64,000 bases of DNA from Phocoena phocoena (GCF_963924675.1 NC_089221.1:136194263-136258262); one strand, 5' to 3'. Numbered from the stretch's first letter, positions 9,761-22,910 are shown. The notes: generated by a model from the letters alone, not told the origin. A program made the numbers and translations.

Positions 9761-11311
9761 TTCTTCCCTTCACATACATGTGTTTATATGAATAAATTAT
9801 TTCCATGCTTATATCTGTAAATACACAAAAGAGGAATAAAATCTACCTTGAACCAAAAACGAAAAAAAGATAAAAAAGAACAGAACCCACCAGTTACACA
9901 GAGGAAAACCGTTTCAGGGCACTTGCTCCAATTGCAAACAATTCTGAAGTTGGTCAGTGGTGGGGAATCATCTCCCATTCAGCCAGCATGCTCCTCGCAA
10001 CAAGCGTCCTCACTGCAAAGCTGGGGGACCGTGCCGAGGTATCTGTGAGTAAACGTGGGCCGAGCCCCAGGCCAGCTGCTGCTGAAATGTTCCCACCCTT
10101 CCAAGGCTAAACACCTGAATATGTACAAGGACTTGAAAACCTAGAGGAAGGGCCATGGAGCCACATGAGGGACAGCATGCCAGCCGACTTGGTGCCTGCA
10201 GGCCAGCCAGGATGGTCCTGGCCCTGGGTGCTCTTCTGGAAGCTCTCCATTTCCCTGCCTGAGATACCCCTGCTGTCCCGGCCCCCACTGCTTTCTTCCT
10301 TCCTCACCTGTGCCCAGGGAGAAATTCCAGCGGCAGGTGTGGGTGACACATCCTCTTCTTTAGCAGGTAGCATCTTGGCAACTGCTGCAGAAAGTCCAGC
10401 AGAGCCCCACTCACACTGGGACACCCACAAAGCCGTGGCCTCTCACTCCCTCCCACCAGCCCAGCCCCGAGACTGATGACAGGGCAGAGAAAATGGCGTC
10501 AGGCACAGCTGCAGGGGCTCTTGCTGCCTGGAGCGGTGTTTATATTGATCTCAACCCAGGCACACCTGGGGAGGGCTGGCCGGCACGGTCAGGCTTCCCA
10601 AGCCAGCCAATAATCACCCCTCAGGGGCTCACAGTTGCTGAAAATGGAACTTGCTGAATTGGCCAGGTCCAAGGTACAGGTGTGGGCTCCTGAGAGTCAG
10701 GATAGACAAGGGGCTGCAGCTCTGGCTTGTTTTCTAATTATATTATCTGGCCCATGAGTGGGAGACAACTTCAAGAAAACCCTCTCCTAATGAGAGGAAC
10801 CCAGGAGTCAGGGAGAGGAGGGGTGGGTGGTGGTTGGAGACAGAGGCCTGGTGCCCCGGGTGCAGTGGAAGTCTCTGGAAGACCAGGTGGAGGAGGCCGC
10901 ACAGAGTGATGCCCAGGGTCACAGACCTGTCAGAGCTGCTGTTTGTTAGTTCAAGTCCTGCTCTGAGGTGCTCTGTGTCAGATCTGAGCGACAGGTGAGC
11001 TGGGAGTGCTCTGCAATGAGGGCTATGTGCACGGTTCCTGTGTGCCCAGCCCTGCCAAGGTACCTGCAAGGGTAGCTCTGTATCCTGGGAGGGGCCTGAC
11101 CACGGGAGCCCCATGGACTGCAGAGGACCTGCCCAGGGAATCCCATATCCTGGGAGGGGCCTGAACACGAGAGCCCCGTGGGCTGGGGTGGGGGTAGGGT
11201 ACCTGCCCAGGTGAGCTCCATATCCTGGAATTGGCCTGACCTCGAGAGCCCCATGGGCTGCTGGAGTCCTGGTAAAGGATGTCAGGACAGTCAGTGAAGC
11301 CACTGAGGATA
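9761..11311. other. Unassigned non-satellite sequence
   Basis: About 1.55 kb that is neither satellite nor a repeat I recognise. It becomes GC-rich after about 10000. Several frames of 60-186 codons exist on both strands, but they overlap each other, lack recognisable domains and contain a short tandem repeat, so no gene is called. It may include upstream sequence of the retroviral remnant that follows. Confidence 0.5.
11062..11264 (+). repeat. Three-copy minisatellite, 65-74 bp unit
   Basis: Units start at acctgc 11062, 11127 and 11201 and share tatcctggga/ggcctga/gagccccatggg blocks. It creates a spurious repetitive frame on the minus strand. Confidence 0.8.
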
Positions 11312-12330
11312 TACCTCCAGTAGTTCCTAAATCCTACAGCCTGCTGGTCATTCTACCAACCACCAGGACTTGGTATTCTGTATTAGTCTTCACTGATGCC
11401 TTCTTTTGTATTCCATTAGTCCCAGAGTCACAAGAAATTTTGGCTTGTGAGTGACAGGACTCAACATACAACTAAAACAATACTTCCAGGCTGTCTTGCC
11501 CCAAGGGTTCAAAAATTCCCACACCATCTTTGGGGAAAGCTCAGCTAAAGACCTAAAAGTTCTACCTCTGGAAAAGGAAACACTCCTTCAATATTCAGAC
11601 GACATTCTGATCGCCAGCCCTACTAAGGAGGCCTCAGAACTACCAAGCCAATAAAGGATAGAAGTTGTCCACGAAAAAGCTCAAGTATCACAGACTACGG
11701 TGACCTGCCTGGGCTTCATTCTCACAGAAGGTCGGAGAAGCCCATCCCAGGAAAGGGAAGAAACAATTTACAGCCTTACCCCTTTCTGAAACTAGAAGAC
11801 AGCTTAGGGGTTCCTGGGGAAGCCAGGGTTTCCTGCCTCTGGATCCCTAACTACAGTCTACTAGCTGGGCCTCTATATGAAACACTGAAAGGAAAAGATG
11901 ATGATCCTTTTGAATAGAATCCAGAAGTGGCCTTTCAAGAATGGAAAGAGCAGTCAATTCAGACCCTTGCCCTGGAACTCCCTAATTTAGCTAAACCCTT
12001 TGACCTTTACCTTCCTGGTGAAAGGTGAATCGCCATTGGAGTATTAGTGCAAAAACTGGGACCACTTGAAATGGAACAATGCAAGAATGCCATCCAGGTA
12101 GGATAAACTATGGTCACCAAGGGGCTTGGCCCACCGCCACATCTGGCCAAGATACTGGTGGTATCTGAAAACCTGGAAATCAGCAGCCCAAAAGGCCACC
12201 TCCCTTCTAAGGGAAACGGACCCCACGTGGTGATCCTAACCCCCAACCATGCCCTGAAGTTGCAGGGTTTGCTCCGTGGGCACACTGACCTCGATTGAGG
12301 AGGCCCTCCAACTCCAACCTCCAGAGAGAT
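11312..12330 (+). pseudogene. pol: Broken class I (gammaretrovirus-like) ERV pol remnant
   Basis: Reverse transcriptase motifs appear in family order: a block before the LPQGFKNS motif (in the 11451-11654 frame), then YSDD at 11592-11603 where the family usually has a YxDD box, then thumb/connection-like and RNase H-proximal sequence to about 12300. The frame is interrupted by stops near 11446, 11652, 11913 and 12027 and by frameshifts. No protease, integrase or env region is recognisable. It is a dead, old germline copy. Minus-strand frames over 12007-12573 are shadows. The class assignment rests on motif context only. Confidence 0.75.
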
Positions 12331-12899
12331 AACCGGGGGCAACGGGGCACCATGACGACCCATGTGACCATCACTTGACCTGGAGTTTCTCTCATAAAAC
12401 AACAAGAGTGTGTCCCAAAAGAGTAGACTACTGCTTGCAGTACTTACTGTACCCAGAGGGCAGCTAATAATCTTGGCGGGGGAACCGTATATCATGCTGT
12501 CACCATAGAAAAGCCTACAGACACCCTGATGATGGTGGCCAATAAGACCGGCTGGACTCCTGTTTACTTCCAAAGGCTCTTGACTCAGTGACCATCATGA
12601 TCCTTCATCACCACTGACCCTGGACTGTCTGGGAGCTGAGCGGGCAGGATCCTGACACCTGGTGCTGTTTTTACGTTAATTCAGGGGCCTAATGGAAGAA
12701 AGCGCAGACTGTTGGTCAGAGCATCTAGGCTGGCAGAAACGGTCAGTCAGAGCATCTAGGCTGGCAGAAACGGTCAGCCTAAGGTGGCCGAACAAATGTG
12801 GGGCGGGGTGAAACTGGACCTCACAGCGCCACTGCACATCTCCTTTCTGGACCCTTAAAGGTCATTAGAATCTATAACACTTCCAATACTGGTGCTCAG
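12331..12899. other. Unassigned, possibly internal retroviral sequence
   Basis: No domain is recognisable. It contains an exact 31-bp tandem duplication at 12716-12746 and 12747-12777. Its position between pol and an LTR-like segment suggests degraded or rearranged proviral sequence, which is an inference. Confidence 0.4.
12716..12777 (+). repeat. 31-bp exact tandem duplication
   Basis: tcagagcatctaggctggca starts both copies, at 12716 and 12747. Confidence 0.9.
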
Positions 12900-13545
12900 G
12901 CGGACGAGCAGGGAGGCAGGAGGCCTGGGGACAATCAACGTCACCTGGAGGCTGCTGGGGAGAAGTTCTGACCCTCGCCCACGGGTATGAAGCCTCCTAA
13001 CTCAGCACTCAGCAGTTACAGAAGAAGGGTCTGCACCCGCAGCACTCCAAGAATGAGGAAAGGGACAAAAGGCAGAAGAGAAGTTTGTCCCAGGCAAAGC
13101 CCCTTAAAAATGCCTGGGAGATGAAAATAGAATCTGGGCAATAAAATAAAGTCTAACCTTTCTTATCCTTTGTGCTTTGTCTAATTTCAGGTGCTCCTAG
13201 GGTCCCGCATACAGAGGTTCCACACCCGGCACTTCAGACCAGATTTCCTAGAGCAGAATGGCTCGATGACACTTCAGCTCCTGGGGCCCAGTTCAGACTC
13301 CGTGACATAGAGCCTGAGCTGCAGCCAACCAGGTCCTCGAGAGCTCAGCCCCCTCCCTCCCAGTGACTCTGACAGGATCTCTACACAGCAGCCCAGCCCA
13401 CAGCCCACAGGGTAGCACCTCTCCATTCTCTGGTCAAAATATAAAGTTTCCTTTGCTTTTGAACCAAACTCAGTCTCGATCTATTGGCTCCAATGACACT
13501 GGGCAGGGGGACACTTGTTGGCGTCCACTCTGGAGGATCAGTAAC
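12900..13545 (+). repeat. Possible 3' LTR remnant of the ERV
   Basis: It lies about 600 bp downstream of pol. AATAAA occurs near 13145-13150, followed by a pyrimidine-rich stretch ending ttcag|gtg. A second segment at 13438-13530 combines a tataaa with a ctttgctttt-type U5-like tract, resembling the R-U5 end of class I LTRs. No paired 5' LTR was found, so the boundaries are approximate. Confidence 0.35.
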
Positions 13546-13869
13546 AGAAATTGAGAACATTGTAACTTCAATGAACAGATGTGTGAGCCAAACTGTAATT
13601 AACATAGAACAGTGTATAAGGCTCGGGTAAAATAAGATGTTTCTAACACTTCCATTTGATATTTCCATCACTTTCTTATAAGCAAGTTCAGTGAAAAGGT
13701 TTGTCTTCTTTGTCAGGTCAATATTAGAGAAACAAAGTGATTTCTTTCCAAGGATGTACATCTAATAATCTTGGTTAAAGCTTCAATCTTGTTTTAAATG
13801 CTTTTGCATTGAAAATGATACCTCTCTTTCAGCTCCCCCATTTCTGGGAAGCATAAAATCTTATAATTT
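13546..13869. other. Unassigned AT-rich sequence
   Basis: About 320 bp in which I recognise nothing. Long frames on the minus strand lack domains. Confidence 0.5.
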
Positions 13870-14042
13870 ATTATTACCAAAGGGAAATGGTAGGAGGAGG
13901 GATAAATTAACAGTTTGGGATTAACACATACACACTGCTATGTATGAAATCATCAGCAAGGAACTACTGTATAGCACAGGGAACTACACTCAATATTTTG
14001 CAATAACCTATAAGGGGAAATGATCTGAAAAAGAATAGATAT
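13870..14042 (+). mobile_element. L1 3'UTR fragment, truncated at both ends
   Basis: The block order accaaagggaaatgg, gggattaacacatacacac, ctactgtatagcacaggg and tctgaaaaagaatagat is that of an old mammalian L1 3'UTR. The terminal A-tail is missing. Confidence 0.8.
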
Positions 14043-14261
14043 TTTTATTGACATCATCCATCAATGACAGTAAAAATGGAATCTAAGGGAAGACAGTGGT
14101 GAGTGCTTCTGACCCTGAAGACTTCAATCATCTAAAGTTTGGACTCTGCCTACTTCCCAAGGCCCTTAATGAACATATGTGTAGCCGTAGCTTAAAAAAT
14201 TCCCCAGTTTGGGTTGCGGAGAGACACTGATATTGAAAATCCCCTGGTGTTCTCCTCACAT
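14043..14261. other. Unassigned sequence at the island's right edge
   Basis: About 220 bp with no recognised feature. Satellite similarity becomes clear from about 14262, but the edge monomer is so diverged that the exact boundary is uncertain. Confidence 0.4.
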
Positions 14262-17200
14262 GAATGGGACCCTTCCTACACCTAAAACATGCCTGTCACA
14301 CCCAGAGGATGGTATACCGTCTGATCGGGAAAAGTTTGGAAAAGGCATCTCATCTCCTCATCTCTTGGTGCTAGGGTTCACCACTCCAGCGTCTTTACTA
14401 ACAGTCTCCCCACTTGGAGATGTCAGCACTGTCAACATCCTGTTGCATACAGTTTGGAATTTGTCCAGAGGATGAAGCAGAAGGAGGAGGAACAATGAGA
14501 GACAAGTCCTAGGTGTTCGGACAGGCACATGTCACTCTAATTTCCAATCAGGAAGACGAATTGACCAAAGGCTAGGGTTGCCCATGGAAACAGAATAGGG
14601 CTTGAGGAATCCTGATGCTTTGTGGCCAGTTCCCATAAACACAAGTTGGAAAATGGAACTCAGGGGCACTAAAATTCACGAAACTGCAGAATTGAAAATA
14701 TCTATCACTGAAAAATGTCTTGAGGAAAGTCAGAGAAAAGGACTTGTAAGCAACGGAGAATGGCAGCAAAGGGATTGGAAGAGGTAGAAAGGACTCGCCA
14801 TTAAGCACAAGAAAAGGGGCTGAACATTGCCAACATTGCAGTTGGCCAAAAAGGGTGTATGCGTCTTTTTCTGTATATATTCAAGAAAAGGGCATACACT
14901 TTTTTAGCCAACCAAACAGGTGGGCACTGGAAATCAATACTACAAAACATATCACTTTGCATCAGTCAGAAGAGCCGTCCTCATAAAGTGTAAACACCAG
15001 AAATGCAGGACAGGGCAAGGAGAAAAGGGAGCCCTGTGAGTCTTATAGTGGAAATGTATATTGCCAACGGTCACTCTGGATAAGTGTATTGTGTTTACTA
15101 AAGCATCTAAAAAATGAGCTACCGAGCACAGGGCACTTGCACTCATGGACGTATATCTAGGGAAAAACAAAAATCGAGAGGACACAGGCACCCCAATGTT
15201 TACCACCTCTCTGTTTAAAAGATCCTCGACTAGGATATAACTTAAATGTATCTGCAGAGAAAAAACGGATAGAGATGTGGTGCTTATGTAGAGTGGAATA
15301 TTACTCAGCCTGGAAATCAATGAAATACGGTCAGTTATAACAACTCCAGAGGAGTTACGTGTGATCATTCGAAGTCACATAATTCAAAAAGAAAAAGACA
15401 TAAGATATTACTAATACATGGAATGATAACATGGCTACACATGAACTGAATTACAAAAGAGAAGAGGGTTTCAAATTAAGAAAACCAACTTATGCTTCCT
15501 TAAGGGGAAAGGTGAGTTGGGGTGCTGCATAAAACCAGAGATTGAAATTAGCACAGATACCATTCCATAAGCCAAATATGTAATAGTCAAGACCTACTCC
15601 TTGCTCAACGAAATGGACTCAACACGCCATATTCAATGCCTAAGAATATACCGGATTAGTAAGAATCTTAAAACCCATGGACTTATATGTCTCCGTAAGA
15701 GAATCAAGCACGTGTACAGCGGCATAAACGAAGCAGTGAAAATCCGATAAATCCCATTATTAAAATAAATTTCTAAAACAAAACACAATAACAGTGAAAT
15801 AGGTAGCAATTCTTAAATAATTCACTCAGGGCATGTGATGCAACCTGGATTTACCACATCTACACCCAGAGCTGGTTGAGACATAAGGCTGGACACTTCA
15901 GGCTGATAGCATTGGTGAGTTTCGGTGAACAAATGCAGATCCTTTGAAGTCATACTGCATGGAACCCATTCCAAGGGTCCCAATTCTCTAGGTTCAAGGG
16001 ATTCTTTCTTCAGCTAAAACATGCGTGGGAAACGCCGAATATGGTCCACCGTGTGATTAGGAAATGATTTAAAATGCATCTCAGTTTTCGTATCCTTTCC
16101 TCGGGTTCACCATTCCAGACGGTTTACTAACACTCTCCCCGCTTGGAGAGTCAGTGTCTTTAACCTCCTCTTTGGCAGAGCTTGCAATTTCTGTGCAAGA
16201 TGAACAGGAATAGGGAGAACAAATGAGAGACTAGCTATAGGTGTCTGCACGGGCAAATGTAACGCTCATTTCCCACCAGGAAGAGGAATTAACCAAAGGC
16301 TCAGCGTGCCCTGCTGGAAACAGATTAGGGCCTGAAGCACTCCTGCGGTTTTGTGCCCAGCTCACAAAAAAGCGTGTTGAAGAAAGGAGCTCAGGGGCAC
16401 TGTAATTCACAAACCTGCACAGTTATAAATGACAGCTATCCTCCAAAAATATATTGAAGTAAGCCTGCGAAGGGGACTTGAAAGCGGGGCAGAATTTCAG
16501 GAAAACGATTGCAGGGGGTAGACTGGAATTGCCCTGAAAGTATAGGAAAAAAGGCAGAACGTCGACAATGATGCACTTGGTCAAAAAGGGCGTATGCGTT
16601 TTTTCCTGAATATATTCAGGAAAAAACGCATACGCCCTTTTTGGCCAACCAAGCAAGCCTGTAAATGATATCTGCACTGCAATGAAGTCTCACTGCCCCC
16701 CGGGCAAAAGGGCCATCTGAAAAAAGTGTAAAATCCAGAAAGGTAGGACAGGATATGGAAAACAGGGAGCATTGCTATGCTGATTGGCAGGATGTAAATT
16801 GCCAACAGCCACCCTGGTGAAGTGTATGGTGTTTCCTGAAAAACGTAAGAAACAAAGCAACACAGCCTATGGCACTTCCACTTACGGTCCTATAGCTTAC
16901 GGAAATTAAAATCAAAAACAGACAGCCACCCAATATTTGGGACGGCTGTGTTCACAAGATGCTCGTCTACAGTATCAGCTAAATATCCCAGAAAGCAAAA
17001 AATGGATAAAGAAGTTGTGGCACGTACGTACAATGCAATATCACTCAGCAATGAAATCTGTGTCATCAGGCCCGTAGCGACATAGTGAGTGGATTCAGGT
17101 ACGGTGACTCTACGTGAAATACGTCACACAGAAAAAGAAACATCATAAGATATCACTAATACACGGAATGTAAACTTGACTACACATGAACTGAATTACA

Positions 17201-20200
17201 AAACAGAACAGGGTCTCAAATTTAGAAAACCAACTAGTGTTTGCTAATGGGGAAAGGTGCGTTGGGGTGCTGCATAAAACCAGAGACTGAAATTAGCACA
17301 GATAACATTCCATAAGCCAAATATATAATAGACAAGACCTACTCCTTGCTCAAGGAAATGGACTCAACACCACATATTCAACGCCTAGGAATATACCTGA
17401 CTAGGAAGAATCTTAAAACCCATGGATTTATATGTCTCCGTAAGAGAATCAAGCGTGTGTACAGCGGCATAAACGCAGCAGTGAAAATCCGATAAATCCC
17501 ATTATCAAAATAAATTTCGAAAACAAACACAAAGACAGTGAAATAGAGAGCAATTCTTAAATAATTCACTCAGGGCATGTGATGCAACCGGGATTGACCA
17601 CATCTACACCCAGAGCTGGTTGAGACATAAGGCTGGACACTTCAGGCTGATAGCATTGGTGAGTTTCGGTGAGCAAATGCAGACCCTTTGAAGTCATACT
17701 GCATGGTACCCATTCCATGGGTCCCAACTCTCCACGTTCAAGGAATTTTTCCTCCAGGTAAAACATGCATGGGAAACCCAGAGTATCATCCACCGTGTGA
17801 TTGGGAAACGATTTAAAATGCATCTCAGTTTTCGTATCCTGGTGCTAGGGTTCACCATTCCAGACGCTTTACTAACACTCTCCCCGCTTGGAGAGTCAGT
17901 GCGTTTAACCTCCTGTTTGGCAAAGTTTGCAATTTCTGTGCAAGATGAACAGGAATAGGGAGAACCAATGAGAGACTAGCTGTAGGTGTCTGCACGGGCA
18001 AATGTAAAGCTCATTGCCCACCAGGAAGAGGAATTAAACAAAGGCTCAGTGTGCCCTCCTGGAAACATATTAGGGCCTGAAGCAATCCTGCGGTTTTGTG
18101 CCCAGCTCACAAGAAAGAGAGTTGAAGAAAGGAGCTCAGGGGCACTGTAATTCACAAACCTGCAGAGTTATAAATGACAGCTATCCTCCAAAAATATAGT
18201 GAAGTAAACCTGCGAAGGGTCTTGAAACCGGGGCAGAATTTCAGGAAAACGATTGCAGGGGGTAGACTGGAATTGCCCTGAAAGCATAGGAAAAGAGGCA
18301 CAACGTCGACAATGATGCACTTGGTCAAAAAGGGCGTATGCGTTTTTTCCTGAATATATTCAGGAAAAAACGCATACGCCCTTTTTGGCCAACCAAGCAA
18401 GCCTGTAAAGGAAATCTGCACTACAATGAAATCTCACTGCCCCCCTGGCAAAAGGGCCATCTGAAAAAAGTGTAAAATCCAGAAAGGTAGGAGAGGATAT
18501 GGAGAACAGGGAGCCTTGTTATGCTGATTGGCAGGATGTTAATTGCCAGCAGCCACACTGGAGAAGTGTATGGTGTTTCCTGAAACACGTAAGAAACAAA
18601 GCAACACAGCCTATGGCACTTCCACTTATGGTCCTATAGCTTACGGAAATTAAAATCAAAAACAGACAGCCACCCCAATATTAGGGACGGCTGTGTTCAC
18701 AAGAAGCTCGTCTACAGTATCAGGTAAATATCCCAGAAAGCAAAAAATGGATAAAGAAGTTGTGGCACGTACGTACAATGCAATATCACTCAGCAATGAA
18801 ATCTGTGTCATCAGGCCCATAGCGGCAGAGTGAGTGGATGCAGGTACGGTGATTCTACGTGAACTAACTCACACAGAAAAAGAAACATCATAAGATATCA
18901 CTAATACAAGGAATGTAAACTTGACTACACATGAACTGAATTACAAAACAGAACAGGGTCTCAAATTTAGAAAACCAACTATTGCTTGCTTATGGGGAAA
19001 GGTGCGTTGGGGTGCTGCATAAAACCAGAGACTGAAATTAGCACAGATAACTTTCCAAAAGCCAAATATGTAATAGACAAGACCTACTCCTTGCTCAACG
19101 AAATGGACCCAACACCACATATTCAACGCCTAGGAATATACCTGACTAGGAAGAATCTTAAAACCCATGGATATATATGTCTCCGTAAGAGAATCAAGCG
19201 TGTGTACAGCGGCCGAAACCCAGCAGTGAAAATCCGATAAATCCCATTATCAAAATAAATTTCGAAAACAAAACACAAAGACAGTGAAATAGAGAGCAAT
19301 TCTTAAATAATTCACTCAGGGCATGTGATGAAACCGGGATTGACCACATCTACACCCAGAGCTGGTTGAGACATAAGGCTGGACACTTCAGGCTGATAGC
19401 ATTGGTGAGTTTCGGTGAGCAAATGCAGACCCTTTGAAGTCATACAGCATGGTACCTATTCCATGGGTTCCAACTCTCCAGGGTCAAGGGATTCTTCCTC
19501 CAGCTAAAACATACATGGGAAACCCAGAGTATGGTCCACCATGTGATTGGGAAACGATTTTAAATGCATCTCAGTTTTCGTATCCTGGTCCTCGGGTTCA
19601 CCATTCCAGATGCTTTACTAACACTCTCCCCGCTTGGAGAGTCAGTGCCTTTAACCTCCTCTTTGGCACAGCTTGCAATTTCTGTGCAAGATGAACAGGA
19701 ATAGGGAGAACCAATGAGAGACTAGCTATAGGTTTCTGCACGGGCAAATGTAACGCTCATTTCCCACCAGGAAGAGGAATTAAACAAAGGCTCAGCATGC
19801 CATGCCGGAAACAGTTTAGGGCCTCAAGCAATCCTGCGGTTTTGTGCCCAGCTCACAAGAAAGCGAGTTGATGAAAGGAGCTCAGGGGCACTGTAATTCA
19901 CAAACCTGCAGTGTTATAAATGACAGCTATCCTCCAGAAATATATTGAAGTAAGCCTGCGAAGGGGACTTGAAAGCGGGGCAGAATTTCAGGAAAACGAT
20001 TGCAGGGTTAAACTGGAATTGCACTTAAAGAATAGGAAAAGAGGCAGAACGTCGTTAATGATGCAATTGTCCAAAAAGTGCGGATGCTTTTTTCCCTAAA
20101 TATATTCAGGAAAAAACGCATACGCACTTTTTGGCCAACCAAGCAAGCTTGTAAATAAATCTGCACTACAATGAAGTCTCATTTCCCCCCAGGGCAAAAG

Positions 20201-21784
20201 GGCCATTTAAAAAAATTGTAAAATCCAGAAACGGAGGGCAGGCAATGGAGAACATGGATCCTTATTATGCTGATGCATATGATGTAAATTGCCGACAGCC
20301 ATTCTGGAGAAGTGTTATGTGTTTCCAGAAACACGTAAGAAACAAAGCAACACAGCCTATGGCACTTCCACTTATGGTCCTACAGCTTAGGGAAATTAAA
20401 ATCAAAAACACCCAGCCACCTCAAAGTTTGGGACCTCTCTGTTCACAAGAACCTCGTTTACAGTACCAGGTAAATATCTCAGAGAGCAAACAATGGATAA
20501 AGAAGTTGTGGTACGTACGTACAATGGAATATCACTCAGCAATGAAATCTGTGTCATCAGGCCCATAGCGGCATAGTGAGTGGATTCAGGTACGGTGATT
20601 CTACGTGAACTACGTCACACAGAAAAAGAAACATCATAAGATATCACTAATAAACGGAATGTAACCTTGACTACACATGAACTGAATTACAAACAGAACA
20701 GTGTCTCACATTCAGAAAATCAACTTATACTTGCTTAAGGGGAAAGTTGAGCTGGGGTGCCGCATAAAACTAGAGAATGAAATTAGCACAGATACCGTTC
20801 CATAAGCCATATAGGTAATAGACAAGATCTACTCCTTGCTCAACTAAATGGACTCAACACCCCATATTCAACGCCTAGGAATATACCTGACTAGGAAGAA
20901 TCATAAAACCCATGGATTTATATGTCTCCGTAGAGAATCAAGCGTGTGTACAGCGGCATATACGTAGCACTGAAAATCCGATTAATCCCATTATGAAAAT
21001 AAATTTTAAAAACTATCACAAAGACAGTTAAATATAGCGCAAATCTTAAATAATTCATTCATGGCTTGTGATGAAACTTGGATTCACCACATCCACACCC
21101 ACAGCTGGGTGAGACATAAGGCCAGACACTTCGGGCTGATAGCATTGGTGAGGTTCTGTGAGCAAATGCAGACCGTTTGATGTAATACTGCATGGTACCT
21201 AATCCAAGGTTCCCAACTCTCCAGGTTTAAGTGATTCGTCCTTCAGCTTAAACATGCATGGGTAATGCAGAGTATGGTCCACCGTGTGATCGGGATACGT
21301 TTTTAAATGCATCTCAGTTTTCGTCCCCTTGTCCTCGGGTTCACCATTCAAGACCCTTTACTAATACTCTCCCCACTTGGAGAGTCAGTGCCTTTAACCT
21401 CCTGTTTGGCACAGTTTGCAATTTCTGCAGAAGATGAACAGGAATAGGGAGAACCAATGAGAGACTAGCTGTAGATTTGTGGACAGGCACATGTAACTCT
21501 CATTTCTCTCCAGGAAGAGGAATTAACCACAGGCTCAGCATGCTATGCCAGAACCAGCTTAATGCCTGAAACAATCCAGCGGTTTTGTGGCCAATCCACA
21601 AGAAAGCGAGTTGAAGAAAGAGGCTCAGGAGCACTGTAATTCACAAACCTGCAGAGTTATAAATGAGAGCTATCGTCCAAAAATATATTGAAGTAGTCAG
21701 CAAAGAGGACTTGAAAACAGGGCAGAATTGCCGGAATGCGATTTCAGAAGGTAGACTGGAATTGCACTTAAAGCATAGGAAAAG
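14262..21784 (+). repeat. Cetacean satellite, segment D (about four monomers)
   Basis: Palindrome centres at 14877.5, 16612.5, 18356.5 and 20102.5 give steps of 1735, 1744 and 1746 bp. The first monomer, to about 15400, is strongly diverged, with a degenerate palindrome and many substitutions. Monomers at 16-20 kb are close to the array consensus. From about 20000 the variant type seen at 2160-3283 returns. The segment ends at aagcataggaaaag (21771-21784), about 60 bp before the next expected palindrome, where the full-length L1 begins. Confidence 0.85.
20245..20568 (+). pseudogene. Fossil L1 ORF2 C-terminal frame still open in a satellite monomer
   Basis: A 107-codon frame aligns with the L1 ORF2 C-terminus. 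WRSVMCFQKHV (residues 21-31) corresponds to [11 protein letters not shown] in the nearby L1, and WIKKLWYVRTMEYHSAMKS (residues 84-102) to [19 protein letters not shown]. The spacing between the two blocks is about 50 residues in both. The Cys residues of the domain are mostly lost. Other monomers carry the same frame in shorter broken pieces, for example 31918-32301. It is most likely non-coding; it shows the L1 origin of the satellite. Confidence 0.7.
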
Positions 21785-22910
21785 GAGGGGACCTTGAAGA
21801 TGGCGGAAGAGTAAGACGCGGAGATCGCCTTCCTCCCCACGGATACACCAGAAATACATCCACACGTGGAACAACTCCTACAGAACTCCTACTGAAGGCT
21901 GGCAGAAGACCTCAGACCTCCCAAAAGGCAAGAAACTCCCCACGTAACTGGGTAGGGCAAAAGAAAAAACAGAGACAAAAGAATAAGGACGGCACCTGCA
22001 CTAGTGGGAGGGAGCTGTGAAGGAGGAAAAGTTTCCACACACTAGGAAGCCCCTCCGCGGGCGGAGACTGCGGGAGGCAGAGGGGGGAGTTTCGGGACCG
22101 CGGAGTAGTGCACAGCGACGGGTGCGGAGGGCAAAGTGGGGAGATTCCTGCACAGACGATCGGTGCCGACCAGCACTCACCAACCCGAGAGGCTTGTCTG
22201 CTCACCCGCCGGGGCGGGCGGGGCTGCGAGCTGAGGCTCGGGTTTTGGTTTTGGACGGAGCTCAGGGAGAGGACTGGGGTTGGCGGCTTGAACATAGCCT
22301 GAAGGGGTTAGTGCACCACGACTAGCCGGGAGGGAGTTCGGGGAAAAGCCTGCACCGGCCGAAGAGGCAAGAGACTTTTTCTTCCCTCTTTGTTTCCTGG
22401 TGCGCGAGGAGAGGGGTTTAAGAGCGCTGCTTAAAGGAACTCCAGAGACGGGCGCGAGCCGCGGCTAAAAGCGCGAACCCCAGAGACGGGCGCGAGCCGC
22501 GGCTAAAACCGCGGACCCAAGAGCTGGGCGGGAGACGCTAAGGCTGCTGCTGCCGCCACCAAGGGGCCTGTGGGCGAGCACAGGTCACTCTCCACACCCC
22601 TCTTCCGAGGAGCCTGTGCAGCCCGCCACTGCCAGGTTCCCGGGATCCAGGGACAACTGCCCCGGGACAGCGCACGGCGGGCCTCAGGCTGGTGCAACAT
22701 CACGCCGGCCTCTGCCGCAACGTCACACTGCCTCTGCCGCCGCAGGCCGGCCCCGCACGCAGTGCCCCTCCTTCCCCCATCCCCCAACCCCCGGCCTGAG
22801 TGAGCCGGAGGCCCCGAATCAGCGGCTCCTTTAACCCCGTCCTGTCTGAGCGAAAAAACAGACGCCCTCCAGCGACCTACACGCAGAGGCAGGGCCAAAT
22901 CCAAAGCTGA
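21785..22910 (+). promoter_or_regulatory. L1 5'UTR internal promoter region, CpG-rich
   Basis: It begins around gaggggaccttgaagatggc (21785-21804); L1 5' ends often carry an aagatggc YY1-type site at this position. CpG density is high from about 22020 to 22830, unlike the AT-rich surroundings. A 38-bp tandem duplication lies at 22443-22480 and 22481-22518. L1 5'UTRs carry an internal RNA polymerase II promoter; the assignment here is by position and composition. Confidence 0.75.
22443..22518 (+). repeat. 38-bp tandem duplication in L1 5'UTR
   Basis: cagagacgggcgcgagccgc starts both copies, at 22443 and 22481, and the two differ at only a few bases. It is rich in CpG. Confidence 0.9.

Noticed and set aside
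10743..11303. 186-codon minus-strand frame as a gene
   Set aside because: It includes the three-unit minisatellite, has no recognisable domain and overlaps competing frames.
12007..12573. 188-codon minus-strand frame
   Set aside because: Antisense shadow of the retroviral remnant.
11312..13545. Complete provirus
   Set aside because: Only pol is recognisable, with many stops; no 5' LTR, gag or env was found.
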